From assembly GCA_023548195.1 (NCBI GenBank), contig JAJHZJ010000756.1:806001-870000 (forward strand): a stretch of 64,000 bases of DNA, read 5' to 3'. This stretch comes from Bettongia penicillata ogilbyi (Eukaryota > Chordata > Mammalia > Diprotodontia > Potoroidae). Position 1 is the stretch's first letter. Every line of letters starts with the position of its first letter. Of the stretch, positions 44,517 to 56,967 are shown piece after piece. The translations under genes were made by a program, and so were the position numbers. Below the pieces are notes generated by a model, which worked only from the letters and a program-made list of their open reading frames with translations, had not been told where the DNA came from and searched no databases.

Positions 44517-44762
44517 CTCCTCTCTCGTGGGTCTTCTCTGTGTCTCCTCTGGCTCTCTCTGTGTCCTGTCCTCTCCTTTCTCTCTTCATCCTTCTCTCCC
44601 TATCCCTTTCTCTCACCCCGTCTCCATCCCCCTCACCCTGTCTGTTGTCCCTCTGTCTCTGTCTATCTCTCTCTCCCTCTCCCCTTCTCTCACCCCCTCT
44701 CCATCCTCCTCCCCCTGTCCCTCGTCCCTCTGCCTCTGTCTCTCACCTCTCTCTCTTTTAAG
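44517..44762 (+). repeat. Pyrimidine-rich tract with 77-bp tandem duplication
   Basis: About 245 bases of nearly pure C/T on the plus strand just right of the CpG island, in CEPT1 intron 1. Inside it, a 77-bp unit starting tctctcacccc at 44609 is repeated directly from 44686 to about 44760 with scattered differences. Such tracts can form triplex DNA. Confidence 0.8.
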
Positions 44763-45117
44763 AAATTCATTCAGTTTTGAGGGAGCCTCTCCTGGATAGC
44801 ACGCCAGTTGGGTTCGACTTAAGGGCTGTGCTTGCAAAGAAGGTCCCAGAGAACTGCCAAAGATGGCCAAGGTTCCCGAGATCCCTGCGACAAGCGGGGC
44901 TTTGCGTTTGCCTCCCGCCTACTAGGCTGGCCTGGCTTTTGCATCTTGGTGTAGTTATGCATATTCGGTCCAACAGAATCTCTCTGGATTCTGCCACTCA
45001 CTAATAACTGTAAGATCTCCTGGGTTTCTACTTGAAAATTCTTGCTCAAGAGTAAATCCACATCGCAGTCACCTTGGTGGTAGCAGTCTCATACATTTCA
45101 TTGAGCAGACATTTGCC

Positions 45118-45185
45118 TTAATAATAATGGCTTACATGGATGGAGGCTTTTTAAAGTTTCCTAAGTGCTTGGGTGGACTGTCTTA
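45118..45185 (-). mobile_element. MIR-like SINE tail fragment
   Basis: taataataatggcttacatgga and aaagtttcctaagtgcttggg. Confidence 0.45.
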
Positions 45186-45194
45186 CAGGTAGCC

Positions 45195-45392
45195 TGGATT
45201 TGGCCTTAGGAAGTCCTGAGGTCCCAGGCAAACTTACCAGCTTTGTGATTTTTGCCACTTTGATTTCTCAACATCAGTTTCCTGCTTTGAAAAATGAGGA
45301 GATAGTAAAGGCACCTACTTCTCTGGGTTGTTGTCCAGATCAAATGGAGTGATACATAGAAGTGCTATACAAATGTTAGCCATTGTTATTCC
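45195..45392 (+). mobile_element. MIR-like SINE
   Basis: gtcctgaggtcccaggcaaac, ggttgttgtccagatcaaatgg and gctatacaaatgttagcca. Confidence 0.55.
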
Positions 45393-45754
45393 TACATCAT
45401 TTTAGAGCCTGTGCTAGGGAATTACAAGAAGTACTAACTAAAGCACAATCCCCAGCCTGGAGGCATTAAAAAACAAACTGGTGGTTACAAAATACACATG
45501 ACAATACCAGGGGCATGTAACAAATACTATAAGAGGAATAGTTGGAAGCAATGCCCTAAAATTGTAGGAGTTCAAAAATGATTTTGGTACATTTTCTGTG
45601 TTGTGAATTTATTGCAGCTAAAACAATGCTTTTATAAGTTTAGCATCTGAAGTAAAATGTCTGTACATATCTAGTGTTTAGTTCTAGGCCAAATGTGCTC
45701 ACCTTCTAAATATGACTATGCTGCACTCTTTTTCTCACTACAGCCCCCATTTAA

Positions 45755-45990
45755 AGAGGGAGGTAGGATGGCTTAATGGAAAGGGCACTGGCTTAGGAGT
45801 AAGGAGATCTAGTTATAACTTTCCTGCCAACTCCAATATTGTATGAAATTCAAAATTCTTAGGAAATAATTTGTAATAACGTATTTACCCTGCCACTAAC
45901 AAGTTGTGTGTGTGATCTTGGGCAAATCACATAACTTTCTGGGCTTCAATTCATGGATAAAAATGAAAACTTTAGGTTGTCTAATCATTA
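45755..45990 (+). mobile_element. tRNA-derived SINE
   Basis: aggatggcttaatggaaagggc, actggcttaggagtaagg, then tcttgggcaaatcacataac and ggcttcaattcatgg, with an internal AT-rich insertion. Confidence 0.55.
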
Positions 45991-46124
45991 AAATGCCTTA
46001 AAGCTTTAAAGATTCTCTGACTTTTCTTTAAGCTAGATAAAGCATTTTGCCAGTTTTTTTAGGGTTTATCAAACTAAAGGTGGTTATCTGTTTCCATATG
46101 CTTCCTTGCACAATATTAAGTACT

Positions 46125-46190
46125 TTTAGTCAATAAACATTTATTAAGCATCAACTATGTGCCAGGCACTGGATAGGTACTTAAAAATTC
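46125..46190 (-). mobile_element. L2 tail fragment
   Basis: gtcaataaacatttattaagcatcaact and tgtgccaggcactgga. Confidence 0.6.
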
Positions 46191-47270
46191 AAGGGAAATT
46201 TTGTGTTATGTTGGATCTAATTATGGTACTTTTAATTTAGTCCTGTTGAAAACCCTTGCGGTGTGTGGGACTTTCTAAGTAATACTGAAATTAAATTTCT
46301 CTATTCATTTTTTAACCATTTGTCTTTGTCATTTTTATCATGTCTGATAGCCTGTGATGATTAATGACTTGTTTCAGCGTCTCTCAAAAACTGAAGAGAT
46401 CTAATTAGCCAACTCTCTTTGTAAATTCTGTACAACATACTGCTAAGTCAGTGCAGCTCATAAAAACAGTTGCTGGAGGTCTGCCCTTTTTCGGGAGGAG
46501 GAGTCCAGATCCCTGGCATCCAGGCATAGGGGAATGGGGATGCTGGAGTGACATGCCACAGGTTGGATACTGTGTTGTCCTGCTTTAGGTGTAATAAACA
46601 AGGTATTTTGTGGTTGTGATAATTTGAGATATTTCAAGTGTTGTTTAATCTTGAAGTTTACTTGTAGGTATCCAAGGTTCCATTATTCTCAGTTACTATT
46701 TAATGTCTTCACTAAATTTGTAGGTGACATGAAATTTGGGACTGAATTTTAAAGTATTCAGTTCTTTGATATGATCATTTGTGAATCCTGGATTTAAATG
46801 GATAGCTTTGTTTTTATTAATTGCTCAAGAAAATAATTTTGCCAAATACATTGGTAATGAAAGCTTTGAGAAATAATTGGACCTAATTTGTTATAAATTA
46901 TGTGATCACAGGTTGCATTTATTTTCCTAGAAAAGTCTGTCAAAACACAATTTCTAACAGATAAAAATCTAGGTCAGAGAGAAGAAAAACAGAAGGAAAG
47001 TATCGTTTTATCAGATTGTCCTGCCAAATGGACAAACTTAAAGCCATTCGGATCAGTTGCTCTAGTAGCTGTCTCTGGGCCAAAAAACAGGCCAGCTGCT
47101 TCGGTTTTATCTCTTTCAGCAGAAAGAGAAATGGAATAATAATACGTGAAATCAGTTTATTGAACCAAATTTTCACTCTAATTTTAAATTAATTTCTTTA
47201 AAAGTTGCTACCATGCCCCAAATTAGTATGTAAATTAATTAATCTGACTGGAGACATTTACTGTGAATCC
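46191..47270. other. CEPT1 intron 1, no gene recognised
   Basis: AT-rich intron DNA; open frames here are short and unrecognisable. Confidence 0.5.
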
Positions 47271-47274
47271 TCCA

Positions 47275-47460
47275 CTTGATCCTTCTGATTTTAAGTGCTC
47301 TCTTCCTTCTCAGATTATCTCGTATATTCTCCCCAATCCCAATAGAATGTAAACTTCTTGTGGGTGAGAACTGTGATGTTTTGTGTTTTGTAGGGGGAGG
47401 GGAGGGGAATGTTGTTTACAGAGTGCTTTGCACAATATTTATTTAAGAATTCTTTTTTGA
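47275..47460 (+). mobile_element. L2-like LINE tail
   Basis: gtaaacttcttgtgggtgaga and acagagtgctttgcacaatattta. Confidence 0.5.
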
Positions 47461-47649
47461 ATTGAAAAAATGTGTCAACTCAGAATTATTGGATCAGCAG
47501 TTTGGTCTGAAGTAACCAACAGCAGCCAGTTGCAGACATAGTCTAAAGAGAGTTGTGATTTAATTCACTTTATGCTAGTTGTATATGTAAGAATATCTGA
47601 GCTCTGGCAGGAAGTAAGGAATTGGCTCTGATTTTATACCCCATTTGAG

Positions 47650-48295
47650 AAATTAGAGTGTTATTTTTCTTTTCAGGGTATTCCCATTTTTTTCAATACT
47701 ACCTACTATCTGTCTTTCTGGTAGAGAATCTTGAAAATTTTGTGTTTTTTTTCCCTTTTCCATCTTGGTTACCTTGCAGATCTAATAATTTGCTGTTTCT
47801 TCCTGGTATTAAGGCTTTCATTTACAGATTCTGCCTATTGAGCTTCCTCTCTCCTATTTCCTTTTGTTCAAGTCAGTTCATGCATATGCTTTGTACCTTC
47901 CTGATAAACTCTTTTTCCATTCTCATCCCTATCTGGAATGTTTACTTCCCTCCTCTCCACAATTGTAAATCTTGTCTTTCTTGCAAGTCTAGTCTTAAGA
48001 CCTACCTCATTCATGAAGTCTTTACTGTAGCTCAAGATTCTTTGCTCCTCTATTCCTGTCAAATTTATACTCTGCTACAAAACCTTAAGTTTGATTGTGT
48101 GGATGCCTTGTATTCCCCAGTTTTTTGTATTCTTTCTCCAACAAGAATATAAGCTTCTCAAGGGGCAAGACCAAGCCATCTACTTTTAAATTTACATTTA
48201 AAATTATTAATTTTATATCCTTCTTAGCACCTAGTACAGTTTAGGGGTATATTGTAGGTGGTGTCAATGTTTATTAAATGCTTGATGAGTGAGAG
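47650..48295 (+). mobile_element. L2-like LINE 3' half
   Basis: tctcatccctatctggaatg, ctcaaggggcaagaccaagcc, tcttagcacctagtacag and tgtttattaaatgcttgatga follow the L2 order. The 164-codon open frame here is a chance remnant. Confidence 0.6.
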
Positions 48296-49110
48296 AGGAG
48301 ACCCAAAAGAAGAATTTGAAACAAAAATTAAGGGGCAGAGGAAATGCAACCAGGAAACTTTTCCTCCAAACTAACAATTTTGTCCTTTGGTTTTTCTGCC
48401 TGAAAAATAGAGTTAAATTGGTTCTCTCAGCACCTCAAATTTGTGGTGGAAATAGGGATGAGACTTAGGGTTTTTTTGTTCCCTTTCTGATTAATTTATC
48501 ATAGATCTTTAATTTATGGAATTTTTTAATTTTACATCATTTACTCTTACATCCTTCAAGCCCTAGAATACTATGAGTCCTCTTTTACAATCTCAGGTGT
48601 AATTTATGGCTCTATCTTCTATGTACCTTCTCCATCACCATCCCTGCCTTTGACCCCTTGATGTTACAAAGAAAAATAGTCAAATGAAAACAATGGTATG
48701 GGATTGGCTGATCTCACCCAGAAACTCTTAACTCTTTTGAGAGAAGGAAAGGAGTATTGGTTGTAGAATGTGGGCCACGTGCTCCAGAACCAAGATTGGT
48801 ACAGTTAATCTGGGGCCATTTGTCTTCAGGTTCTTATTTTTGTTGTTATAGGTATTGTGCTGCATTTCTGCCAAGTCCACCTGTGTGACTCTGCATCATC
48901 CCCATCATTTCTTATAGTAATCATAATCCCTTGCATTCATGCACTATAAGTGATGGTCATCCATTTTGTTTCCATCTTCTTTTCAACTAGAGTTTTGTTA
49001 TGAATATTTTGTTATATATGGGACTTTCTTGGAATTATTAATTTTTTTATATAAACTCAGAGTTTCATTTAAGATACAGAACAGTAATATACAGGTTTTT
49101 TTATCTTTAG
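48296..49110. other. CEPT1 intron 1 end, no gene recognised
   Basis: No coding frame or clear repeat; ends at the CEPT1 acceptor (49110). Confidence 0.5.
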
Positions 49111-49491
49111 ACAAAAAATAATTGGCTAACAGAAGACAGGTGCTAAAGATCCATGAGTGGACATCGATCTACAAGAAAACGATGTGGGGATCCTCACTTG
49201 GAGGCCCCTGTGGGCTTCGGGCATGTGAATGCCACAGGATGTGTATTAAGTAAGTTGCTTCAGTTGCCTACCCCACCATTGTCAAAACACCAGCTAAAGC
49301 GCCTAGAAGAACACAGATATCAAAGTGCTGGACGATCCTTGCTTGAACCTTTAATGCAAGGTTACTGGGAATGGCTAGTTGGAAGAGTTCCATCCTGGAT
49401 TGCCCCAAACCTCATCACCATCATTGGACTATCAATAAACATCTGTACGACTGTTTTGTTAATATACTATTGTCCCACAGCTACAGAACAG
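49111..49491 (+). CDS. CEPT1: CEPT1 first coding exon
   Basis: The acceptor ttttttatctttag is followed by 42 nt of 5' UTR and the ATG at 49153. It encodes residues 1-113 and ends ...CPTATEQ at the donor gtaagagg. It includes the conserved [19 protein letters not shown] and [15 protein letters not shown] segments, the latter opening the first membrane span. Confidence 0.98.
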
Positions 49492-49761
49492 GTAAGAGGG
49501 GTGTCTTAATAGTATCAGATCTAACATTTGTTGCAGAGGAAAAAGAAACACTATAGTTGCAGTTAAATGTTCCTTGTGTTGTTAGGGAACTGATGTGTAA
49601 AAAATGCATTCATTTTTGTGTCAGAGAATCTATAAAGAAATCTTTAATGAGTACTTTGTATCTGTACCATAGAGATTGCTGAATGAACTACTGGGAGAAT
49701 TAAACTTTGCTAGAGTCATAGAAGAAACCTGTAATAGAAGAGGGTTGCAAGATACACCAGG

Positions 49762-49801
<40 letters not shown>

Positions 49802-52800
49802 GAGGGATAGGGAGGTGTGGGTGTGTGTATATGTAGAGAATAAATACAAAGCACTGTGGGACAGAGAGCCCTAGCAGGTAGGGGAGTCAGGAAAGGCTAT
49901 GTGCAGAAGGTGGTACTTAAGCTGAGTGTTGAGGGAAGAGAGGGATTCTGTGATGTGAGGTTGAGGAAGAGTATGATTTCCAGGCATGGGGTTAATCCAC
50001 GTGCAAAGGCAAGAACATGAGGATGGAGTATCATGTATAATGAACAAGGAAAAGAGAGAGAATGGGAAGGTGGTCCAGCAATACTAGAAAGATAAGTTGG
50101 GCTCAGGTGGTAACTGGCTTTAAAAGCGAAACGGAAAAGTTTGTATTTTATCTTAGAGGCAACCTGGAGATACTGGAATTGATTGAAAAAAGGAGTGATA
50201 TGGATATTAAGTAGTCTTTTGTTTTTAATCTGCGGGTGAATGTCTTTGGATAACTTCCTGTCGATTTTACCTAAAGTAATTCTTCCTTAGTCTGTTGTTC
50301 TGATTCTGGGAGACCAAAGGAGGTGGGGGAAAATAAGCCAGTTCAGTAGAATTTCTGTCAAATGGGACCTGGCAGCCTCCACACAAGTAATCTCCCTAGC
50401 CCCCCCCCCCCCAGGTCTAGGTACTAATGATGCTATCACAACTGGTTTCTCTGTCAACAATCTTCTCTTTCAGGGAGAGAATCAAAAGGCAGACTTTAAC
50501 CTGAACAAGTAAATCAATAGATTTATAACTTTATTAGTAGTAATACGTTTATATTAAGTTTCCTAGTTGATGTGAACCAGAGTTGCTTTACATGAAGAGT
50601 TAAAAATACTGTGGCATAAGCAAAAAGATTTTTCTGAGCACAGCTGTTGCTCAGTATGGTTATAGCATTTACCTACAATTGGCACATGTAATTTTTGAAT
50701 CACAATGTCTACTTTTGGATTCTGGAAATTTGCCAGTTCCACATCCATCAAATTGTGCTATAGGCTGTCCAGCATCTCTCTATCTTTTCCAAAAGGACAG
50801 CATGAGATACTTTATTCTACAATATAGGTAAATTCTATGTACAGAATTTCTCTGATTACTACTCAAGTAAATATCCAAGTTTAAAAAAAAAGGTAATAAG
50901 CTTTGGTTGACATGACCTGTCCTTGATAAAACCAGCTGTCTCAGTGTTCACAATTTCCTTGTCTGGATTTTCTCTAACAGCCTGTTTAAAGTGTTCTAGA
51001 AGTTTGTGAAGAATCAAAAGCCAAGCTCATTGACCTATATTATATTGCACAGACTGTCTTCACCTCCCTTTTGTGGTAATTAGGGTAGTGCTTAGCTTTC
51101 CTCAGTCTTGTGGTGTTTTGTTCCTGTTGTTTAGTTGTTTTAGATGTGTCCTAGTCTTTGTGATCCCATTTGGGATTTTCTTTGCAAAGATACTGGAATG
51201 GTTTACTATTTCTTTCTCCAACTCATTTGACAGATGATGAAACTGAGGCAAACAGGGCTTAATGACTCACTCACAGTCACACAGTTTTTTAGTGTCTGAG
51301 GCTGGATTTGAATATAGGTCTTCCTGATGCCAGGCCTGGCACTCTATCCACTAACTGCACTTCCTGTTATCTACACTTATTTAAAGGTCACTGATGGGCT
51401 TAGCAGTCATTTCAGCCTGTTCTTGAGGTTAGAGTTCATCTGGGCCATGGAAGGCTTATGTTGACCAAGCTCAGCTCTCAAGGTCTCTTTCTGTATCATT
51501 GCTTACCTTGAGTGTCAACTGTATAAATGTCCTTTTGAGTACAAAAGTCATACTCCTCAAGGAACTGAACATTTCTACTTATTCTTTGTGGTCAATTTTT
51601 GTCTCTGCCCAGAGCAACAGAGAAGCTTTTCAAAGTTTTTAAAAAACCAACCAACCCCCAAACCCTCTTTATTGTCCTGGATTTCCTTGCTAGCCTTCAC
51701 TTACCCAGACATTACTTAAGTCACTATTAATTAAGCACCTGTGCTAGGGACAATGCTTAGGTGCTGAGTATACAGAGACCACAGTGAAGCATCTCTGCTT
51801 TCAAGGGACATATGTTCTATTGGGATAAGCACTATGCATAGACACAAAATAGATAGAAGGTGGCCTTCAGGGGAAGATGTTAGTAGCTGTTGGGACCTAA
51901 GAAGGTTTTTGTGGTATTTGAGCTGGATCCCGAAGGAAACCAGAGATTCTAAGAAGTAGAAAAGGGGAAAGAGTCACTTAAACATGGAGAAGAATTGGGG
52001 GAAGGCCCAGAAACACAAGATGAAGGGACATGTATGAGCAGCAGCACACAGGCCATTTTGACTAGCCCATAAAGTCCTTGAATGGGAGTGGTGTAATGGA
52101 TGGATGGACCCATGTGTTGAAGAGCTATGTGCCTGATGGACTTTTATTTGATCCTACAAGGCAGTTAGGGGTCACCATAGTGTACAGAGCGCTGGACCTG
52201 GAGTCACAAAACCTGAGTTCAAATCCAATCTCAGATACTTATTAACTGTGTGATCCTGGGCAAGTCACTTAACTTCTGTCTGCCTCATTTTCCTCAACTA
52301 TTAAATAGGGGTAGTAATAGCATTTACCTTATAGAGCTGTTGTGAGGATCAAATAAGTTAGTATTTGTTTAAAAAAACAAAAACCTAACACAGTGCCTAG
52401 TACAAATGGTTATTCCTTTTCTTCCCCTTTCCACCGCACTGACAAATTGGCAGCCGCTAGAATTTATTGAGTAGTCAGGTATATTGTAGGAAATTCATTT
52501 TGGCAGCCTTTCGCAGGATAGATCAATGTGGGGAAAGACTTGAGGCAAGGAGGACAGTGAGTTAGCTATTGTAGTTGTCTGAATGAGAGGTGATAATAGG
52601 CCTGAACTAAGATTGTGTGAGTAAAGAAGAGCCTAATTCAAGAGATGTTTTGTAGGTAGAAATATCAAGACTGGCTGGGATGAGGACAATTGAGGAGTTA
52701 GGGAACACACAGATGATGCTTCTTATGAGACAGTGAGTCATTGAAGATCATAGAGCTAGAGCAACTGAACTTAAGGGAGGTTTAGTAACTTGCCTAAAGT

Positions 52801-55800
52801 CACACAGATCTTCATCTTCAGTTACTGACCTTGCTTTCATCTTCTCTGTATGTTCTTTTTTTAATCTTAGATGGGTGGCCAAGTTCCCTGTACATCTGTC
52901 TCTATACAGTTTTCCTTTTTTCTTTGTCAGAATTGTTTCTCTTTGTATCTTTAGAATTTATTCTTGAGAACCTCCTTTACTGCTAACCTGACTTTCCCTG
53001 CAGAATTTTAAGCTGTGAGATTCTTTCTCATAATTTTAATTTAAGCAATGAGATTCCACCTTTGAAATTTTTTCTCCCAAAATGTAGGACACATGTTAGC
53101 ATATTTCTGATTTTCCTCCCCCTGTCTAACAGAAACTCCATCAGTGACCTCTTCCTACTAAGAGTCTCATGATTTCTACCCCATTAACCAATAATACTCT
53201 GTTCATGAGAATCGGATTCTTAATAATTAATATCTTAATAGTTCCTCTACTATTTGAGGAACTAAGTTATCATCATAAGTCCAGAAATTGCCAGCTGCTT
53301 TTCTCCTGGTAGATGTCCATATCGTAGAAGTCTTCCGCCTCTGCTATGTCATTTTTATGTGGTAGGGTTGTGATCTGGTACCTGGACTTAATTGTCTTAT
53401 TTCTTCTTTCTGTGGTGGTCTCAACAGGATTACAGTGTCACTTCTTTTTCCCCCTTTATTTTTGTCATTCAGTTGTTTCAGACTCTTCATGACCCTATTT
53501 GAGGTTTTCTTGGTAAAGATACTGGCGTTGTTTGCCTTTTTGTTATTCACCCCATTTTACAGATGAGGAAATTGAGGCAAACAGGGTTAAATGACTTGTC
53601 TAGGTTCACATAGCTAGTGGTAAGTGTCTGAGGCCAGATTTGAGGAACATGAGTCGCCCTGCTTTCTGCACTATGGCACCACCTAGCTAGCTACCTGTGT
53701 CTTCCTTAATCTCTACCTAAATACGATCCACTATTTCCTCATCTCTAATTACTGGATTTCCTTACAAATGAATATAGCTTCCTGATATTCAGTGCCACAT
53801 CTTGTCTTTTTACCTCTCTTGTTATTTTGGAATAAGATTCCTCTGCTCAGAGCCAAATTCCAGTTCAGTACAGCAAACAACATACCATGTGCCAGATGTT
53901 GCGCTGGTTGCTGGGCATACTAAGACAAAAATGAAAGTATATTCTACTGAAAAAAACAACTTGTACCTGGAAGAGTTATTCTAACATATTTACAAAGTGC
54001 ATACAGAGTAATTGGGGGGAGACAGGAAGAGCACTGACAGCATCACGAAGGGCCTCTTCTGGAAGGTGGCACTTGAGCTGAGTCTTGAAGAGAGATTGGA
54101 ATTTCAAGGGGGAAGTGAAGAAAGCATTTCATGAATAGCAGTGGAGATAGAATTTCATATACAGGCAAAAAGGTAAGCCACTTTGGCTGTTAAACAGTTT
54201 GTGAAGGATAATAATTTGATTAGATGAGAACCAAATTGCAGTGGGCTTTAAATGACAAACAGAAGTATTTATCATTGAGCCTAGACGCAGTAAGGGGCCA
54301 CTGAAGCTGTCCTCCTTTTTCTTCTTCTCCTTAGGCTTATCAATCTTGTAACTGTTTGGAGGATGAATTGGAGAGGGCAAGGACTGAGGGTAGAGAGACT
54401 AATTAGGGGACTTTTGCAGTAGTTCAGGTAAGACATAGGCTATGAGGGCCTGCACTAGAATGACAACTGACAGAGCAGAGAGAAACAGGGTGGATTTGGG
54501 AGAGGTAGGTAGTAGAATTAGTGAGACTTGGCAGCTGCTTAGATATGGAAGGTAAAGAAGAATGAATTGATGAAGAGAAATCTAAGTGAACCTGGGTGGC
54601 TGAAAGGATGGTGGCATCTGGGATAGGAACTGGGAAATTAGGAAGGTTAATAGGTTTCATGAGAAAGGTGCCCCAGGTTTTAGACTGTAAGGCTCATTTT
54701 GCCTCCTCAGCTCAGAAAGATCTCGTTCTGTAGATTAGACTTTTATCAGCTGTGTTGCTAAAATCTAGATAAAGTAAATCCTCAAATCTACTAATTGATT
54801 GATGCTGTCAAAAAGAGCAAGAATGAGTCCTCAGCCATAATTAGTTCTTGCTGAGGCCTTCCTGGCTCTGAGGTTACTGCTTCCTTTTCTAGGGACTTGT
54901 TAAAATTCTAAAATTTTGCAAGAAACTTTAGCAGTTTACAGATACCACTCTTTTCTTTTTTGAAAATCAAGACCTTCTCCTTCTCCAGTGGCCCCCAATA
55001 AAGATAACTTGAGAGTGCCTCTTAGCATGCATACCTGCCAGTCTTGTCTTTACCAAGGAAGTAGTAACTTGAAATCCTCAATGACAGCTAGGTGCTTTTC
55101 TGTAAGCTCTAGCTTTACTGGGGTGGGGGTAGGGTTCTTAGCATTTCAAAATAGCTTATCAATTTGTTAATATAGCAGCATGTCACTGTAAGAGGATATT
55201 TTATTGAAAGCTAAATTTTACAAATATTTTTACAATATTTTACATTTGTCTTCAGAGTTCAGAGGTAGTAATAATCCCTCTTGTAATACTGTCCATTTAA
55301 AAGTGCCATGATCAGTATTATTCTCTTCTAATTGTTTGATTCTACTAAGTATAGCCAACAGACATTGTTTGTTAGTAAGTATGAATAATTTTAACATAAC
55401 AACTCCAGATTATAGCTATGTATTTATACTGGTTAATTAATGTTAAATATTTAAATATTATAAATATAATGCCTATCAGCAAAAGAATCAGTCAAATGAA
55501 CATACAAAACTAGGGGCAAAATCTTGCTCCAAATCCATACTGCAGTGCTCGTTGAAGTAACATTTTGAGAAATGTATAAAAAATTTTACCAAAGTCTATT
55601 GAAACAACATATTTTAGGTGCATGAAGAAATGTTAATTAGCATCAAAGTGATTTTGGCTAATTCTACCATTATTTTGTAATATAGACCTAGCTTAAAGCT
55701 AATACCAAACATCCTTTATTATAAAGCAAAGTTAGAGATAATTAAATAATTCATAAAACATTAAAAATTGTTCTTGGTCTAATTCTTATTAGGGTTTAAG

Positions 55801-56926
55801 GTTTTGGGTTTTTTTTAATAGTAAATCTAGAAAATGCAACTTAATGGTAGATAGTTTGAGAGAAAAGTATTAACTAGGTGACCTGAGGGAGAGTGATGTC
55901 AGGCAGTTATCGAAGAGAAGACATAAACAAATGTATTAACACTATGAAGAGTGATTAAAAATGGGAAATCCATTTCATTAACTTACTGTTTTTCTACGTT
56001 CATAACTGGAGTTTTATATCTTGCAAATGTCTAGATTGATAGTGACAATTTTATGCTTGACAAAATATTAAAATTCGTAGGCAATATCATATCTGTAATG
56101 TAAAGGATTGCTTATTAGAATTTTTAGTGAAATCAGATATTTTTTTCAAAAAAGTGTTATTTTTTTCCAGTCCTTTTTTGAGAAACTTAATGATACCAAG
56201 TGTTACTTAAAATCTTCATTGTAATTGACCTACATAGGAACCTGTCTGTACAAGGTTTTTCAAGTTAGTTAAGATAATGGGTGTTCCAGGATTTAGCAAT
56301 TCTATGAATATATCATCATTCCCTATACCTAATGTGAGTTCATTCATGTAAATGGCCTTCTCAAGATCTTATCCTATAGTGACTCATATTCATATTCATA
56401 TCCAATAGATTCTTCACGAGTCACCTAGGAGGGTGTGGTGGAGAAGGAAAGGAGAAATACCAAAAAACTTAGGCTATTTTGAATGTTGAGATTCTAAGCT
56501 TCCTACTCTCTTGAAGAATTGATAGAGAATTGAGGGATGCAGTAAAGAGAAGGAATCTTCCACCATTCCTATCCTGATTCAGATATTTTTCATAAGAGTA
56601 ATTTGTCCAAGACCACAATTACACAACACTGCAGTCTTTGTAAATGATCATAGTTACTTACAAAGGTCTGTCACTGTTTATAATCTAGGGAAATAAAGTG
56701 CTGTTTATATTCAAGTAGCTTGAATTTTATTTTTCACTACAAATAGCAAAACCCACCTTCATAGTTACATTTGGTAATATCTGAGAAAATATCAACTATT
56801 GGTGCCTTGCTGCCTAACAAATATTGGTTGAACAGATTTGGTGATTTCTAAAAAGTAAATCTCAAGAATGTGAAAAACTTGCCCCCCCGCCACCAGAAAA
56901 CCATAGAACATCTACCAGCATCCCTT

Positions 56927-56967
<41 letters not shown>

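Noticed and set aside
43303..44799. Several 120-250 codon open frames on both strands of the CpG island
   Set aside because: GC-rich DNA lacks stop codons by chance; the frames overlap one another on both strands, are Arg/Pro/Gly-rich and have no domain.
47658..48152. 164-codon plus-strand open frame
   Set aside because: Falls within an L2-like 3' half; no protein domain.
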